Notes: generated by a model from the sequence alone, not told the origin. A stretch of 40,268 nt of DNA from an uncultured Pseudobutyrivibrio sp. (GCA_946403965.1 CAMJBT010000027.1:1-40268); one strand, 5' to 3'; positions 1 to 8,919 are shown, counted from the first letter of the stretch. Numbers and translations: made by a program.

Positions 1-1578
1 AACTGCATTTTCATTATCCTCCTCTAATCTATTATCTAGATTATAGTCCTTATCAAATAGTAAATCCATGGCACAACTGCAGAAATCTGATGATATAACC
101 TTGCCTTCATCAATTCTAATGATGTAATTACAGCAAAGCTCAATTAACTCTGGATCATGGGTAGATACTAAAACAGTGCTTCCACAAGTAGCAAGCTCCT
201 TTAAAAGCTCAGCCACTTTTACCATATGAGAATAATCTAGTCCTGATGTCGGCTCGTCAAATAATAGAAGCTTTGCCCCTGCAGCTATGGCAGATGCAAT
301 GGCGACTCGCTGCTTTTGGCCTCCAGAAAGAGCCATGGGATGTTTGTCTTTGAATTCAAGCAGCCCCAATCTCTCAAGGATTTCGTTACATTTTTCGATA
401 TCCTTTTCCTTCATCGAAAGCATAACTTCAGCTTCTACGCTATCTGTAAAAAGCTGATGATTCACATCCTGCATAACAAGATAGCTGATGTTTATCAATT
501 CTTTGTCACGATACCGTTTATTTCTATAAATGATTTCACCTGTGCAGCCCTTTTCCAGGCCGCATAGACACCGAAGAAATGTGGATTTTCCTGTGCCGTT
601 TCTTCCAATGACACCTATCACGTTTCCCTTTGGCAGATTAAGCTCCGGCATATTTAGATTAAGAATATCCCCATCCTCAGCCGATAGCTTTTTCTTCCAG
701 AAAATATATGGCCTTCTTTTATATGTAAAATAAAAGTTTTTCAGCTTAATGGAATCCCCATAATCACTAAAATTTCTCAGTGCGCCCTGACCTGAAGATA
801 TGCCACTAAACTTATCTATATATTTCTCTTCTATTTTCACCGGCCTAAGCTTTAAGCTTCTAATTTTTGAATCCGTAAATGCGAAGAATTCATCGCCATT
901 GTATTCGCCTGCAATCTCGCCATTGTCAATGTAGATAACTCGGTCAAGCAAATCCTTCAAGTACCATAATCTGTGCTCCGAAATTACGATAGTCTTGCCC
1001 TCACTCTTCCATTTGACAATTTCATTTTTCAAATCTTTGATAGCATCCCAATCCAGATTGGAAGAAGGCTCATCCAGAAGAATAACATTAGGCAAAAGTG
1101 CGGACACTGAACCACAAGCAATCTTTTGTTTTTCGCCGCCTGACAAATCAAAGAGGCTTCGGCCCATGAGTTTTTCCAGGTTCATACCTTTTACGACCAT
1201 GTCAGAACGTCTTCTGATTTCATCTGGATTTAGCCCAATATTCTCAGGCCCAAAAACGATTTCACCATCGGTATCAACAGAGAAAAACTGGCTCCTTGGA
1301 TTTTGGAAAACCGTCCCAACTACGCCGGCTAAATCGTAAAGCTCAGTGTTTTTTATTTCATGTCCATCCACAAAAACTGTGCCGCTATAATCACCTGGAT
1401 AATAATGAGGAATCAACCCATTTATCAACCTGATAATGGTAGTCTTTCCTGAGCCAGATGCTCCACACAAAAGCACAGTTTCTCCTTGCGCTATGTTTAA
1501 TGAAACATTGTTTAATAGGCCTTCCTCAGACCCCTTATATTGAAAACTTACGTCTTTAATTTCGATTATATTCTTCAT
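1..1578 (-). CDS. ECF transporter duplicated ATPase (EcfA-type), 3' end outside window
   Basis: Energises substrate uptake by an energy-coupling-factor transporter on the inner face of the membrane. I see 526 codons with no stop before the window edge. Two ABC ATPase domains are fused in tandem. The first has Walker A GASGSGKTT near residue 40, signature LSGGEKQ and Walker B ILLDEPSS. The second has GRNGTGKST, signature LSGGQKQR and LLFDEPTSG. The ATG shares an ATGA overlap with the stop of the T component, so translation is probably coupled. It is the last visible gene of the TetR-ABC-ABC-S-T-A operon. One fused ATPase, rather than separate EcfA1 and EcfA2, is common in ECF systems with a dedicated module. 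Family call firm; substrate unknown. Confidence 0.93.
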   Translation of the reverse strand, partial: MKNIIEIKDVSFQYKGSEEGLLNNVSLNIAQGETVLLCGASGSGKTTIIRLINGLIPHYYPGDYSGTVFVDGHEIKNTELYDLAGVVGTVFQNPRSQFFSVDTDGEIVFGPENIGLNPDEIRRRSDMVVKGMNLEKLMGRSLFDLSGGEKQKIACGSVSALLPNVILLDEPSSNLDWDAIKDLKNEIVKWKSEGKTIVISEHRLWYLKDLLDRVIYIDNGEIAGEYNGDEFFAFTDSKIRSLKLRPVKIEEKYIDKFSGISSGQGALRNFSDYGDSIKLKNFYFTYKRRPYIFWKKKLSAEDGDILNLNMPELNLPKGNVIGVIGRNGTGKSTFLRCLCGLEKGCTGEIIYRNKRYRDKELINISYLVMQDVNHQLFTDSVEAEVMLSMKEKDIEKCNEILERLGLLEFKDKHPMALSGGQKQRVAIASAIAAGAKLLLFDEPTSGLDYSHMVKVAELLKELATCGSTVLVSTHDPELIELCCNYIIRIDEGKVISSDFCSCAMDLLFDKDYNLDNRLEEDNENAV

Positions 1579-2279
1579 AATAAAATGTACTTATTCAAAA
1601 CAAAAATAACTGTTGCGATTGAAAACAAGAGAATCAATACCCAGTCAAAAACATGCAACTTAAGCTCCACAACACTGGTTCTTTTCACATTTCCGCCAAG
1701 TCCTCTGGTGATGGCCGCTGCTGACAATTCGTCGCCGATGTTGACGCATGAAAATAACAGGGGAATCATTCTGTACTCAACCATTTTTGCTGCATTGCCT
1801 CCTGCCAGAGATATTCCCCTCATTTTCATTGCATCCCTGATAGAACCATATTCCTCTTTGATGGTTGGGAAAAATCTCATAACCACTGCAAGAGAGATGG
1901 TGATGCCATCTGGAACATGCATTTTTTGCATCGCCGCCATAAATTCATCTATCTTTGTAGAATGAATTACGTACCAGGCAGTAATGAATGCAGGTAAAAA
2001 CTGGGCAATAATGCCACAATACCCTGTCAGTAACGCCCTAATTAGGCCTGTTGATTCCGATGATAAGAAATAGAAAGTCAGAATCAATGCACTTATATAC
2101 AGCGCAAAGAAACGCAACGCGCTGGCATAGCGTTTCTCTGCAATAAGAAGTGCGATAGGCACCATGGTAGTTACGATTTTCAGTCCCCACAAAAATGGTG
2201 TGGTGACACTCATCATAACAATGGCCGATACCACAAATATCATAAAAATTTTTGTTCGTGGATCTAGCTTAATTTCCAT
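1575..2279 (-). CDS. ECF transporter transmembrane component (EcfT/CbiQ family)
   Basis: Membrane scaffold that couples the ATPase to the substrate-binding S protein. 234 residues, with several hydrophobic segments in the first 110 residues and one at the very C-terminus (VLILLFSIATVIFVL). The family's coupling-helix region is visible in the middle to C-terminal half, around VVMRFFPTIKEEYGSIRDAMKMRG, where Ala-Arg-Gly-type motifs contact the ATPases; a second such motif is AAAITRGLGG near residue 190. The start overlaps the stop of the S gene by one base (TAATG), and its own stop overlaps the ATPase start. This tight packing supports a single complex made in fixed ratio. Confidence 0.92.
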   Translation of the reverse strand: MEIKLDPRTKIFMIFVVSAIVMMSVTTPFLWGLKIVTTMVPIALLIAEKRYASALRFFALYISALILTFYFLSSESTGLIRALLTGYCGIIAQFLPAFITAWYVIHSTKIDEFMAAMQKMHVPDGITISLAVVMRFFPTIKEEYGSIRDAMKMRGISLAGGNAAKMVEYRMIPLLFSCVNIGDELSAAAITRGLGGNVKRTSVVELKLHVFDWVLILLFSIATVIFVLNKYILL

Positions 2280-2869
2280 TAAACAATTCCCGCCTTTTCA
2301 AAATGTTTCTTTACAACTATTTTCCCGATATAGGAACCAATGTATCCAAAAATAAGGCAAAGAATCAAAAGAACCCAGATCGTTTTACTGTTGATTGCTC
2401 TAAACAAACTATCTGTGTATTCTGCTGAAAAACCTTCTTCTGTAAGGGACTCTCTATAAGAATTTGCAGTTACTATTACCGGAAAATAATTAGCGCAAAT
2501 CCAAAGACAAAATACTGCATAACTAATTGAAATCATTTTAAACTGTTTGTAATCTCCTGTTTTTGCAATCAAATCAGCAACTACTCCAGCTATGATAATA
2601 AGTGGTGCTCCTAAGAATCCCATACCTGTAACAAACATAATAATTGCTATTAATACAGACATGATTGTAATCATTCCAAATTTATCTACCTTGCTGTAAA
2701 AAAGCATCATCGGAATTGAACCAACAATAGGAATCATCACTACATATGACGCTACAATGTATGGGTGAATAAAGCCAAGTATGCCACATGCAAACTCTAC
2801 CACAAACACAATCGCTGTAAATATTCCTACTGTAATAAAATCCTTCGCTGTCAATTTTTTCTTGTCCAT
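2279..2869 (-). CDS. ECF transporter S component, MptD / Trep_Strep-like family
   Basis: Likely the substrate-capturing integral membrane subunit. 196 residues with about five or six hydrophobic segments (residues about 12-30, 35-58, 63-80, 84-105, 118-135 and 160-182). The N-terminal pattern KLTAKDFITVGIFTAIVF resembles the uncharacterised MptD/Trep_Strep group of S components. Start chosen at 2869 because GGAGGAA lies five bases upstream. It sits 18 bases after the second ABC half-transporter and is followed directly by EcfT and the ATPase. Substrate cannot be read from the sequence; related modules sit beside YbtPQ-like ABC pairs, and in streptococci a similar arrangement (siaDE-siaFGH) is linked to heme. 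Confidence 0.82.
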   Translation of the reverse strand: MDKKKLTAKDFITVGIFTAIVFVVEFACGILGFIHPYIVASYVVMIPIVGSIPMMLFYSKVDKFGMITIMSVLIAIIMFVTGMGFLGAPLIIIAGVVADLIAKTGDYKQFKMISISYAVFCLWICANYFPVIVTANSYRESLTEEGFSAEYTDSLFRAINSKTIWVLLILCLIFGYIGSYIGKIVVKKHFEKAGIV

Positions 2870-2887
2870 TTTCTTCCTCCAAAATAA

Positions 2888-4624
2888 TTAAGCAATCTTC
2901 CAGCTTACAGCTTTCTTTCGTCCGCTAACAAAATTCTTGTAAATTCCATCCACAGCCATAAGCTCATCGTGCTTGCCCTGCTGGACAATCTTGCCCTTAT
3001 CGATGACTAAGATTTGATCTGCATGTCTTACGGTTTTCAGTCTATGGGCAATCATGATGATTGTCTTTTCTCTAGTAAGATTCTCAATTGCCTCAGTCAA
3101 TTCCTTCTCGTTTTCAGGATCCACGTTGGCTGTTGCCTCATCCAAGATGATTATTGGGGCATCCTTCATGATGGCTCTTGTAATGGCAATTCGCTGTTTT
3201 TCACCACCTGATAATGTGGCGCCGCCTTCGCCAACCACCGTCTCATAGCCATCTGGAAGTGACATGATAAAATCGTGGCAACATGCTTTCTTGGCTGCCG
3301 CAATTACCTCCTCCATTGAAGCCTCCGGCCGGCCAAATCTGATGTTGTTTGCAATGGTATCCTCAAACAAGTAGACTCTCTGGAACACAAAGCTGAAATT
3401 CTCCATCAAGGAATCGAAGCTGTAGTCCCTTACATCTCTTCCGCCAAGTGTGACCTTGCCAGATTTCACATCCCAAAATCTTGCAATGAGGGATGTCAGC
3501 GTGGTCTTGCCACCGCCTGATGGGCCAACGATAGCTGTAGTTGTTTTCTCTTTAATATCAAGAGTCACATCATCGATGATAGTTCTGTCCTCATATGCAA
3601 AGCTGACATGATCAAGATGAATGTCACGGTTTGAAGGATGTATTTCCTCACCATTAATATCCATCTGCTCAACTTCCATAATCTCATTTACCATATCAAC
3701 GCCTTTTCCAATGATTCTGATAAGAGCTGTGTATGTTCCTGCCAAATCAAGGGACTCGAAGATGATGAATGCACAAAGCATCATTGTGATACAGTATGTG
3801 AGCTTCATGGTGCCATTCAGATAAAAAGCGATTGATGCGCCAGCAATTACTACTCCCGCAAGCTTACAGATAAGCATCTGCACGCCTACCAAAGGAATAG
3901 CTGCAATCTCTGCTTTGATATCAGCCTTTGTTTTTCTTTCAATGGCTTTATTAAGCCTTGCGTTGTTCATGGAGATGATGTTGTAATTTCTGATTTCTGC
4001 AATGCCCTGAATAAACTCAAGAATTACACCAACCATGTCCTTATCTGACTCAATTTTCTCTGGGGCAACCTTCTCTACACTCTTGTTAGTAAACTGATTG
4101 AATATAAAGAAAATCAGGATAACAGCAACACATATCAAGCCGATTCGCACATCGAAAATAAACATGCCAAGGCTAACGATAGCTGTTGTAATTGTGCCCT
4201 GCATTACTAATATTATTGCGCGTGTTGCTATATCTCCGGTCTGCTCCAAAGTATTGGTTGTGACAGATGTGATGTGCCCCAGGCTGGTATCATTAAAATA
4301 ACCCATTGGCAAATATCTGAGATGCTCGCCAATTTCAATTCTCTTTCCAGCACAAGTCCTATAACCGCCTTCTGTAAGAAGCATCTGATAAAACCTATTT
4401 ATAACCATTTTTCCGACAGTGCTTAAGAGCATAAATCCCATTACAAGTAAAAACGTATTTACGGTAATGTTATTATTCACAATTGCATCAATTGCAAAAT
4501 AAGCCGCAGGAATTTTCATGCCTGCAAAGATTGCGTCAAAAACACCTAATGCAATTGATTTATAAAACTTTTTTCTGTTTTCTTCATTGCAGAATTTGAA
4601 AAATTTCATCAGAATTTTAAGCAT
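2888..4624 (-). CDS. ABC half-transporter (permease-ATPase fusion), second partner
   Basis: 578 residues from the chosen start: an N-terminal ABC-transporter membrane domain of about six helices (residues 1-315) and a C-terminal ATPase domain. The ATPase has Walker A VGPSGGGKTT, signature LSGGEKQR, Walker B IIILDEATAN with the catalytic Glu, and H-loop AHRLKT. I start it at 4624, not 4678, because AAGGGAGG lies 6 bases upstream and the longer form would begin inside the previous gene. The 8-base overlap with the preceding half-transporter suggests coupled translation and a heterodimer. The architecture is exporter-type, but YbtP/YbtQ and IrtA/B relatives with this fold act in siderophore uptake, so direction is open. 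Confidence 0.92.
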   Translation of the reverse strand: MLKILMKFFKFCNEENRKKFYKSIALGVFDAIFAGMKIPAAYFAIDAIVNNNITVNTFLLVMGFMLLSTVGKMVINRFYQMLLTEGGYRTCAGKRIEIGEHLRYLPMGYFNDTSLGHITSVTTNTLEQTGDIATRAIILVMQGTITTAIVSLGMFIFDVRIGLICVAVILIFFIFNQFTNKSVEKVAPEKIESDKDMVGVILEFIQGIAEIRNYNIISMNNARLNKAIERKTKADIKAEIAAIPLVGVQMLICKLAGVVIAGASIAFYLNGTMKLTYCITMMLCAFIIFESLDLAGTYTALIRIIGKGVDMVNEIMEVEQMDINGEEIHPSNRDIHLDHVSFAYEDRTIIDDVTLDIKEKTTTAIVGPSGGGKTTLTSLIARFWDVKSGKVTLGGRDVRDYSFDSLMENFSFVFQRVYLFEDTIANNIRFGRPEASMEEVIAAAKKACCHDFIMSLPDGYETVVGEGGATLSGGEKQRIAITRAIMKDAPIIILDEATANVDPENEKELTEAIENLTREKTIIMIAHRLKTVRHADQILVIDKGKIVQQGKHDELMAVDGIYKNFVSGRKKAVSWKIA

Positions 4625-6404
4625 GAGCGGCCTCCCTTCTAGCTTCAGAACCCATAACTGAATCCACTCTGTCATCATCCTTCGACATGATGTGTGCCTC
4701 CCACATATTTCTGTAGAGAGGACAATCAGTTAGGAGCTGAGCATGGGTGCCTTCTGCTTCCACATTTCCCTCATTTATAACGAAAATCTTATCCGCATCC
4801 ATGATGGTTGAAAGTCTATGAGCAATAACGATAAGTGTCTTGCCCTGTACCAGCTTTGCCACGCTTTCCTGTACCAGCGCTTCGTTTTCTGGGTCCGTAT
4901 ATGCGGTTGCCTCATCCATAATCACAACCGGAGCATCCTTTAGCATCGCTCTTGCTATGCAGATTCTCTGTCGCTCTCCCCCTGATAGATGTCCGCCTGC
5001 GCCACCAACTATGGTGTCGTAACCATTTTCAAGGCCAAGGATGAATTCATGGCATCCAGTAGCTTTCGCTGCAGCGATAACCTCTTCATCTGTAGCACCG
5101 GCCTTGCCCAGTCTGATATTTTCCATAACAGACATATCAAACAGATAGTTGTCCTGGGCAACATAAGCAATCTGGCTTGTGTAATAATCAAGCGGAAGCT
5201 CCTTAATATCCACTCCGCCAAAAGTGATGGTGCCTTCATTCACATCCCACAGTGAATCGATGAGACGTGCAATGGTGCTCTTGCCTGAACCAGAAGGTCC
5301 CACAAATGCGTTAACCTCACCTTGCTTGATATCCATATCCAAGCCGTGCAAAATCTCCTTATCCTTGTATGAAAAATGCACATTTCTGAGAGTGATATCA
5401 GAGCCCACCGGCTGCTTTGTGAGAGTCTCAGGTCTCACCATATCTTCTCTTTCAATAATCTCTATAACCTCTCCAAAGATAGCCTGCATTTTCATAATGT
5501 CATCCATGTATGAAAAGGCAATCATCAAAGGGCCCATGAGACCTGCTGAAAGAATAACTGATGTGATGAAATCTTCTGGAGTCATGCTACCATTTTTCAC
5601 TAAAAGCAAACCAACTGGAAGTATTCCAAGGAATGTAGCAGGTGTAAAGGCAAAGCTTCCTGCCTGGAACCAGATACACTTTCTCATCCAATTAATAAAA
5701 CAATCAGCACCTTCTTTTGCAGCAAGAACGAATTTCTCATAGGAGCTTCCTGTCTTGCCAAAGGCTTTGATAACCTCGATACCATTGATATATTCAACAG
5801 CGGTATCATTTAAATATTTAGTTTTCTGTATCGTATATTCGAATTCACCCTGACTTCGGGTCATCATGCCAGCTACAAAACATAAACCGATTGCAACTGA
5901 AATGAGATTTGCCAAGCCCATGCGCCAGTCCAAAACCAAAATGTAAATGAACATGACTATAGGCAACAAGATATTTGCTGTAAACTCAGGCACAATATGA
6001 GCCAAAGTTGTTTCCATAGAATCAACGCGCTCTACAATAATATTTTTGTAGGCACCACTGTTGTCATCCAAAACCGAACCAAGTGGAATGGTCGAAAGCT
6101 TCTTGCAAAGCTGAGTTCTGATACCACCTAATACATTGAATGTAGCGATGTGGGACAATGTTGTAGAAGTTGAGTGAAAGGTAACTCTCAAAATCCAACA
6201 CAGTGCCATCATTAAAATTAATGTCATATAATGACTGAAATCCATATCCTTTGATAAAAGCATTCCAACGATCTTTGCAATTATCAAATATGGAATAAAT
6301 GACATGGCTACACCGATAATGGCAAGCAACACACTGCCGATGTAAAAACTTTTCTTTCTCCCTGCAAAATGAATAACCCAGGAGAACGTACTTCTTTTCT
6401 TCAT
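4617..6404 (-). CDS. ABC half-transporter (permease-ATPase fusion), first partner
   Basis: 595 residues: membrane domain to about residue 310, then an ATPase domain with Walker A VGPSGSGKST, signature LSGGERQR, Walker B VVIMDEATAY and H-loop IAHRLST. All catalytic residues look intact, as in its partner, so this would be a heterodimer with two competent ATP sites. AAAAGGAGG lies 6 bases before the ATG. It begins 32 bases after the TetR gene and overlaps the next half-transporter by 8 bases. The C-terminal tail after residue 570 (DDDRVDSVMGSEARREAA) is charged and dispensable-looking. Substrate unknown; the context (TetR upstream, ECF importer downstream) suggests handling of a cofactor, metal complex or toxic ring compound. 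Confidence 0.93.
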   Translation of the reverse strand: MKKRSTFSWVIHFAGRKKSFYIGSVLLAIIGVAMSFIPYLIIAKIVGMLLSKDMDFSHYMTLILMMALCWILRVTFHSTSTTLSHIATFNVLGGIRTQLCKKLSTIPLGSVLDDNSGAYKNIIVERVDSMETTLAHIVPEFTANILLPIVMFIYILVLDWRMGLANLISVAIGLCFVAGMMTRSQGEFEYTIQKTKYLNDTAVEYINGIEVIKAFGKTGSSYEKFVLAAKEGADCFINWMRKCIWFQAGSFAFTPATFLGILPVGLLLVKNGSMTPEDFITSVILSAGLMGPLMIAFSYMDDIMKMQAIFGEVIEIIEREDMVRPETLTKQPVGSDITLRNVHFSYKDKEILHGLDMDIKQGEVNAFVGPSGSGKSTIARLIDSLWDVNEGTITFGGVDIKELPLDYYTSQIAYVAQDNYLFDMSVMENIRLGKAGATDEEVIAAAKATGCHEFILGLENGYDTIVGGAGGHLSGGERQRICIARAMLKDAPVVIMDEATAYTDPENEALVQESVAKLVQGKTLIVIAHRLSTIMDADKIFVINEGNVEAEGTHAQLLTDCPLYRNMWEAHIMSKDDDRVDSVMGSEARREAAHA

Positions 6405-6435
6405 AAATTCCTCCTTTTGGCAAACAAGAACAAAT

Positions 6436-7044
6436 TTAAAAACCTAAGAATTTTCTCCAACCTTCTTTAAAGAATCTGGATATGGTATCGCAATAATGAA
6501 GGGCTTGCTCGTATGTGAAATCATGATGAACCATCTCTAACATTGCTGTGTATTGGGCGCTTAAAAGCAAATGCATCTCATTTTCATCAACTGAATTTAC
6601 AAGCATACCTCCAGCTTCAAGTTCATCTTTGAAAGCCAGTGTTGCTTCCTGAACCTTTGAGACAATTGTATGAAGATAATTCTCATATTTCGTGCCTTCG
6701 CTTTTGCAAAACAAAAGCTTGTGTGCATCAAAATTATCGTAAATGAGCTTAACGATAATTTTCGCCTGATCCTCATCTTCCCACATGGCTTCAATGCCAT
6801 TTTTTCTAGCAGTGCCCACCTGCCTTACCTCTTCTGTCTGGCACAGTCCTTCCCAAGCACTAACAGCAGGCTCAACTACAGCATCAAAAATCTCCTCTTT
6901 GTTAGCATAGTGCCTGTACAAAGCGGTGGCTGTAATACCTACTTTACTTGCGATTTTTCTCATGGAGGCATCCTTATAGCCCTTCTCCATGAACTCTTCC
7001 ATTGCGGCTTTTAAAATTTGTTCCTTAGTTTCTTTGGTTTTCAC
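6436..7044 (-). CDS. TetR-family transcriptional regulator of the ABC/ECF operon
   Basis: 202 residues. The N-terminal helix-turn-helix is clear: KEQILKAAMEEFMEKGYKDASMRKIASKVGITATALYRHYANKEEIF without gaps, then a ligand-binding helical domain with no recognisable pocket. Start chosen as the GTG at 7044: the -10 box of the promoter lies at 7094-7099, so the ATG at 7095 would be untranscribed, and AAAGGA lies 6 bases before the GTG. First gene of the operon, 32 bases ahead of the ABC pair. Inverted repeats between -35 and -10 and just downstream make autorepression likely, with derepression by a ligand that the transporters handle. Confidence 0.9.
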   Translation of the reverse strand: MKTKETKEQILKAAMEEFMEKGYKDASMRKIASKVGITATALYRHYANKEEIFDAVVEPAVSAWEGLCQTEEVRQVGTARKNGIEAMWEDEDQAKIIVKLIYDNFDAHKLLFCKSEGTKYENYLHTIVSKVQEATLAFKDELEAGGMLVNSVDENEMHLLLSAQYTAMLEMVHHDFTYEQALHYCDTISRFFKEGWRKFLGF

Positions 7045-7060
7045 GTGAATTCCTTTCGAT

Positions 7061-7095
7061 GTTAACACTGTTAACATGTTAGCTTCGACTAACAT
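7061..7095. promoter_or_regulatory. Cluster of inverted repeats, probable TetR operators
   Basis: Two further palindromes follow the promoter: GTTAACA-C-TGTTAAC at 7061-7075 and ATGTTAG-CTTCGA-CTAACAT at 7076-7095. With the spacer repeat at 7100-7115 they share the half-site GTTA(A/G)A or its variant. Three adjacent operators around the start of transcription suggest tight, possibly cooperative autorepression. That TetR binds them is inferred. Confidence 0.75.
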
Positions 7096-7122
7096 TATAG
7101 TTAGATATGTCTAACTTGTCAA
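7094..7122 (-). promoter_or_regulatory. Near-consensus sigma-A promoter of the TetR-ABC-ECF operon
   Basis: On the minus strand a perfect -35 TTGACA (7117-7122) and a perfect -10 TATAAT (7094-7099) are separated by exactly 17 bases. The spacer is almost entirely an inverted repeat, GTTAGA-TATG-TCTAAC at 7100-7115, so a bound repressor would block RNA polymerase. Expected start of transcription is near 7087. Confidence 0.88.
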
Positions 7123-7144
7123 ATAATATTTTAATCTTTTTTAG

Positions 7145-7172
7145 AAAAAAGGAGTCTCCGTATGGAAACTCC
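7145..7172 (-). terminator. Intrinsic terminator after the small membrane-protein gene
   Basis: A 9-bp stem with one mismatch (7151-7159 with 7164-7172) is followed on the minus strand by six T residues. It separates the 7247-7456 gene from the TetR operon promoter. Confidence 0.7.
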
Positions 7173-7246
7173 CAAAATATTTCTTATGAAGCAGCCTGTG
7201 TAGCCTTCTCTTCTCAACCTCTTTGCTTTCTTTAGTATATCAAATG

Positions 7247-7456
7247 CTATTTAGATTCTACGTCAGTATCTCTTCTCTGTTTAATTTTGTTAGATGCATT
7301 ATAAAAAATAAATATGACCATAAAGTAAACGCAGCTTGAAAAAACGATGTGTTCTAATCGGAGCTCTTGATCTGAAATGTATGTTAGCAATCCGTAAACT
7401 ACACCAAATCCAACTGCATTAATAAATGATCTTATAAGTGTTTTTTTTATATCCAT
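7247..7456 (-). CDS. Small two-helix membrane protein, unknown function
   Basis: 69 residues from the ATG at 7456, which has AAGGAGG six bases upstream; the longer frame to 7501 has no ribosome site. Two hydrophobic segments are visible (FINAVGFGVVYGLLTYI, about residues 10-26, and IVFSSCVYFMVIFIFY, about 37-52), joined by a short charged loop, with a basic C-terminal tail (NKIKQRRDTDVESK). I do not recognise the family. It follows the 7530-8498 gene by 73 bases and ends before a terminator, so the two may be co-transcribed. Confidence 0.65.
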   Translation of the reverse strand: MDIKKTLIRSFINAVGFGVVYGLLTYISDQELRLEHIVFSSCVYFMVIFIFYNASNKIKQRRDTDVESK

Positions 7457-7529
7457 TTTAAGCCTCCTTAATCTAGCTAATTCAGGTTGAACGATAGTCA
7501 CATTTGTGCCCCAAGTTCATCAAACCTAT

Positions 7530-8498
7530 TTAGCTTAGAGTTTCAATTCTTTTCATAATGTAATCCAAAACCTGCGTATCCATAGCCTCATCATCTATGT
7601 AATAAGCATTTCTTTCCCTAGAGCTTAAGATTAGTCTATCTTCATTTAGGTATTTTTGATGGATCATTGTCTTCGGAAGTGGCATCTCATATACCAAATC
7701 AAACTCCTCAAAAGGTGCCTCGTAATTATAGACGCTCTGTCTCACAAACTCTCCGGCGTATAACCACTCCATGTATCCCTTATCGAATGTTTTATGCTCC
7801 GGAAATCTTACCTTATCGAAAATATCCTCCGGTAAATTGTGTCTGGCGATTATCACTAATCCGTAGGCATATTGACAATGAAATTTCTCGAAAGCCGTCA
7901 AATAGCCTCTACGAGAGTGATTTTCACATATTATCTGCAGATTATCCGAAAGCATGACAGCATCCTCTATAAGAATAGCCAAAAAGCAGGCTACATATGC
8001 TCTGTACCATTTGCCATCTTTGGATGCTATATACTTTTCAGCATTGGCTATAACTGTTTGCTCATCATACTTTCCCTTGTATAGAATACATTGCAAAATA
8101 GATGTGGCATTCACCAGCATAGGATTGCCATTGGCAGCTAATGGTAAATCCTCCGGACATGCATTATAAATCTCGCCATAATCAGCACAACACAGATATG
8201 GGATTACACTGTGCGCTATGAAACAATGATCGCAGCTTTCTGGGAAATGCCATGATAGTTCGCGCTTATTGTAAGTAAAAAATATCTGTTGCATCCGCCC
8301 ATAGTCTTTAGCCTTGGCCGCGGCCTTTAGCTCATCCAATAGGGCATCCTTCTTAACATTAAGCCCAACACTCGAATCGTGCCATCCACCTATCATATGT
8401 CTGTGATACTCTCTGTCTGTTTCAACCGTCTCTTCCAGAGCAATATTTCTAAAGTAATTTAAATCTTCAAAATGTTCTTTTTCAAATTCTAACACCAT
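7530..8498 (-). CDS. Hypothetical cytoplasmic protein, unrecognised
   Basis: 322 residues from the ATG at 8498, preceded by AAAGGG eight bases upstream; the frame extends to 8543 but lacks a ribosome site there. No signal peptide or membrane span. Mostly helical-looking, with a central stretch rich in Cys and His (SCDHCFIAHSVIPYLCC, about residues 90-106) and a conserved-looking segment RAYVACFLAILIEDA near residue 180. The length and pattern are faintly like polymorphic-toxin immunity proteins of the Imm49 type, but I cannot support that and leave it unnamed. It lies between a broken mazG and a small membrane protein, all on the minus strand. Confidence 0.6.
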   Translation of the reverse strand: MVLEFEKEHFEDLNYFRNIALEETVETDREYHRHMIGGWHDSSVGLNVKKDALLDELKAAAKAKDYGRMQQIFFTYNKRELSWHFPESCDHCFIAHSVIPYLCCADYGEIYNACPEDLPLAANGNPMLVNATSILQCILYKGKYDEQTVIANAEKYIASKDGKWYRAYVACFLAILIEDAVMLSDNLQIICENHSRRGYLTAFEKFHCQYAYGLVIIARHNLPEDIFDKVRFPEHKTFDKGYMEWLYAGEFVRQSVYNYEAPFEEFDLVYEMPLPKTMIHQKYLNEDRLILSSRERNAYYIDDEAMDTQVLDYIMKRIETLS

Positions 8499-8578
8499 TT
8501 GATTTTCCCTTTGTTTTCTAAGATATTTTTTGCACCTGATCATTTAGGAGAAAATATGGCCTAATCAACCCTTACGCA

Positions 8579-8919
8579 TTACTTATACCCCTTACGCTCT
8601 TTAGCTTTTTCGATTAGCTCTTTAGCTTCCTCAAAAGCTTCTGGAAGAGTGTCAGCAAACCATTCCTTGCCAACTTTTTCCTGTTTCTTTATTTCTTTCC
8701 AAGCCACATGCTGCTCTTCCTTTGAGGTATATGTTACTCCAGCAAAAACATGAGGATGACGACGTTTCATCTTTTCAGATACAGTTTTTACTACATCATC
8801 AAATGTAAACAACCCTTCTTCTTCAGCTATTACTGAATGAAACATTACTTGAAGCAGCAAATCTCCTAGTTCTTCCTTAAGGTTTCCACTATTTCTTTTA
8901 GTCTTTCTATCTCTGTCAT
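8579..8919 (-). pseudogene. mazG: mazG remnant with internal deletion and frameshift
   Basis: Intact MazG is a nucleoside triphosphate pyrophosphohydrolase. Here the ATG at 8919 opens a frame reading MTEIERLKEIVETLRKN and then a stop; that is the usual MazG N-terminus. In another frame, beginning near 8880, the sequence resumes as LKEELGDLLLQVMFHSVIAEEEG and runs through the second MazG motif (KMKRRHPHVF) to the stop at 8579. The region between them in the family, about 40 residues with the first metal-binding EExxE motif, is missing. The C-terminal half of a full-length tandem MazG is also absent. A start at 8860 could give 93 residues, but these would lack half the active site. I call it inactive. 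Confidence 0.8.

Noticed and set aside
1540..1965. Plus-strand frames over the ECF, ABC, sucrose and relaxase genes
   Set aside because: They are opposite-strand shadows of well-supported genes and lack ribosome sites and family resemblance.
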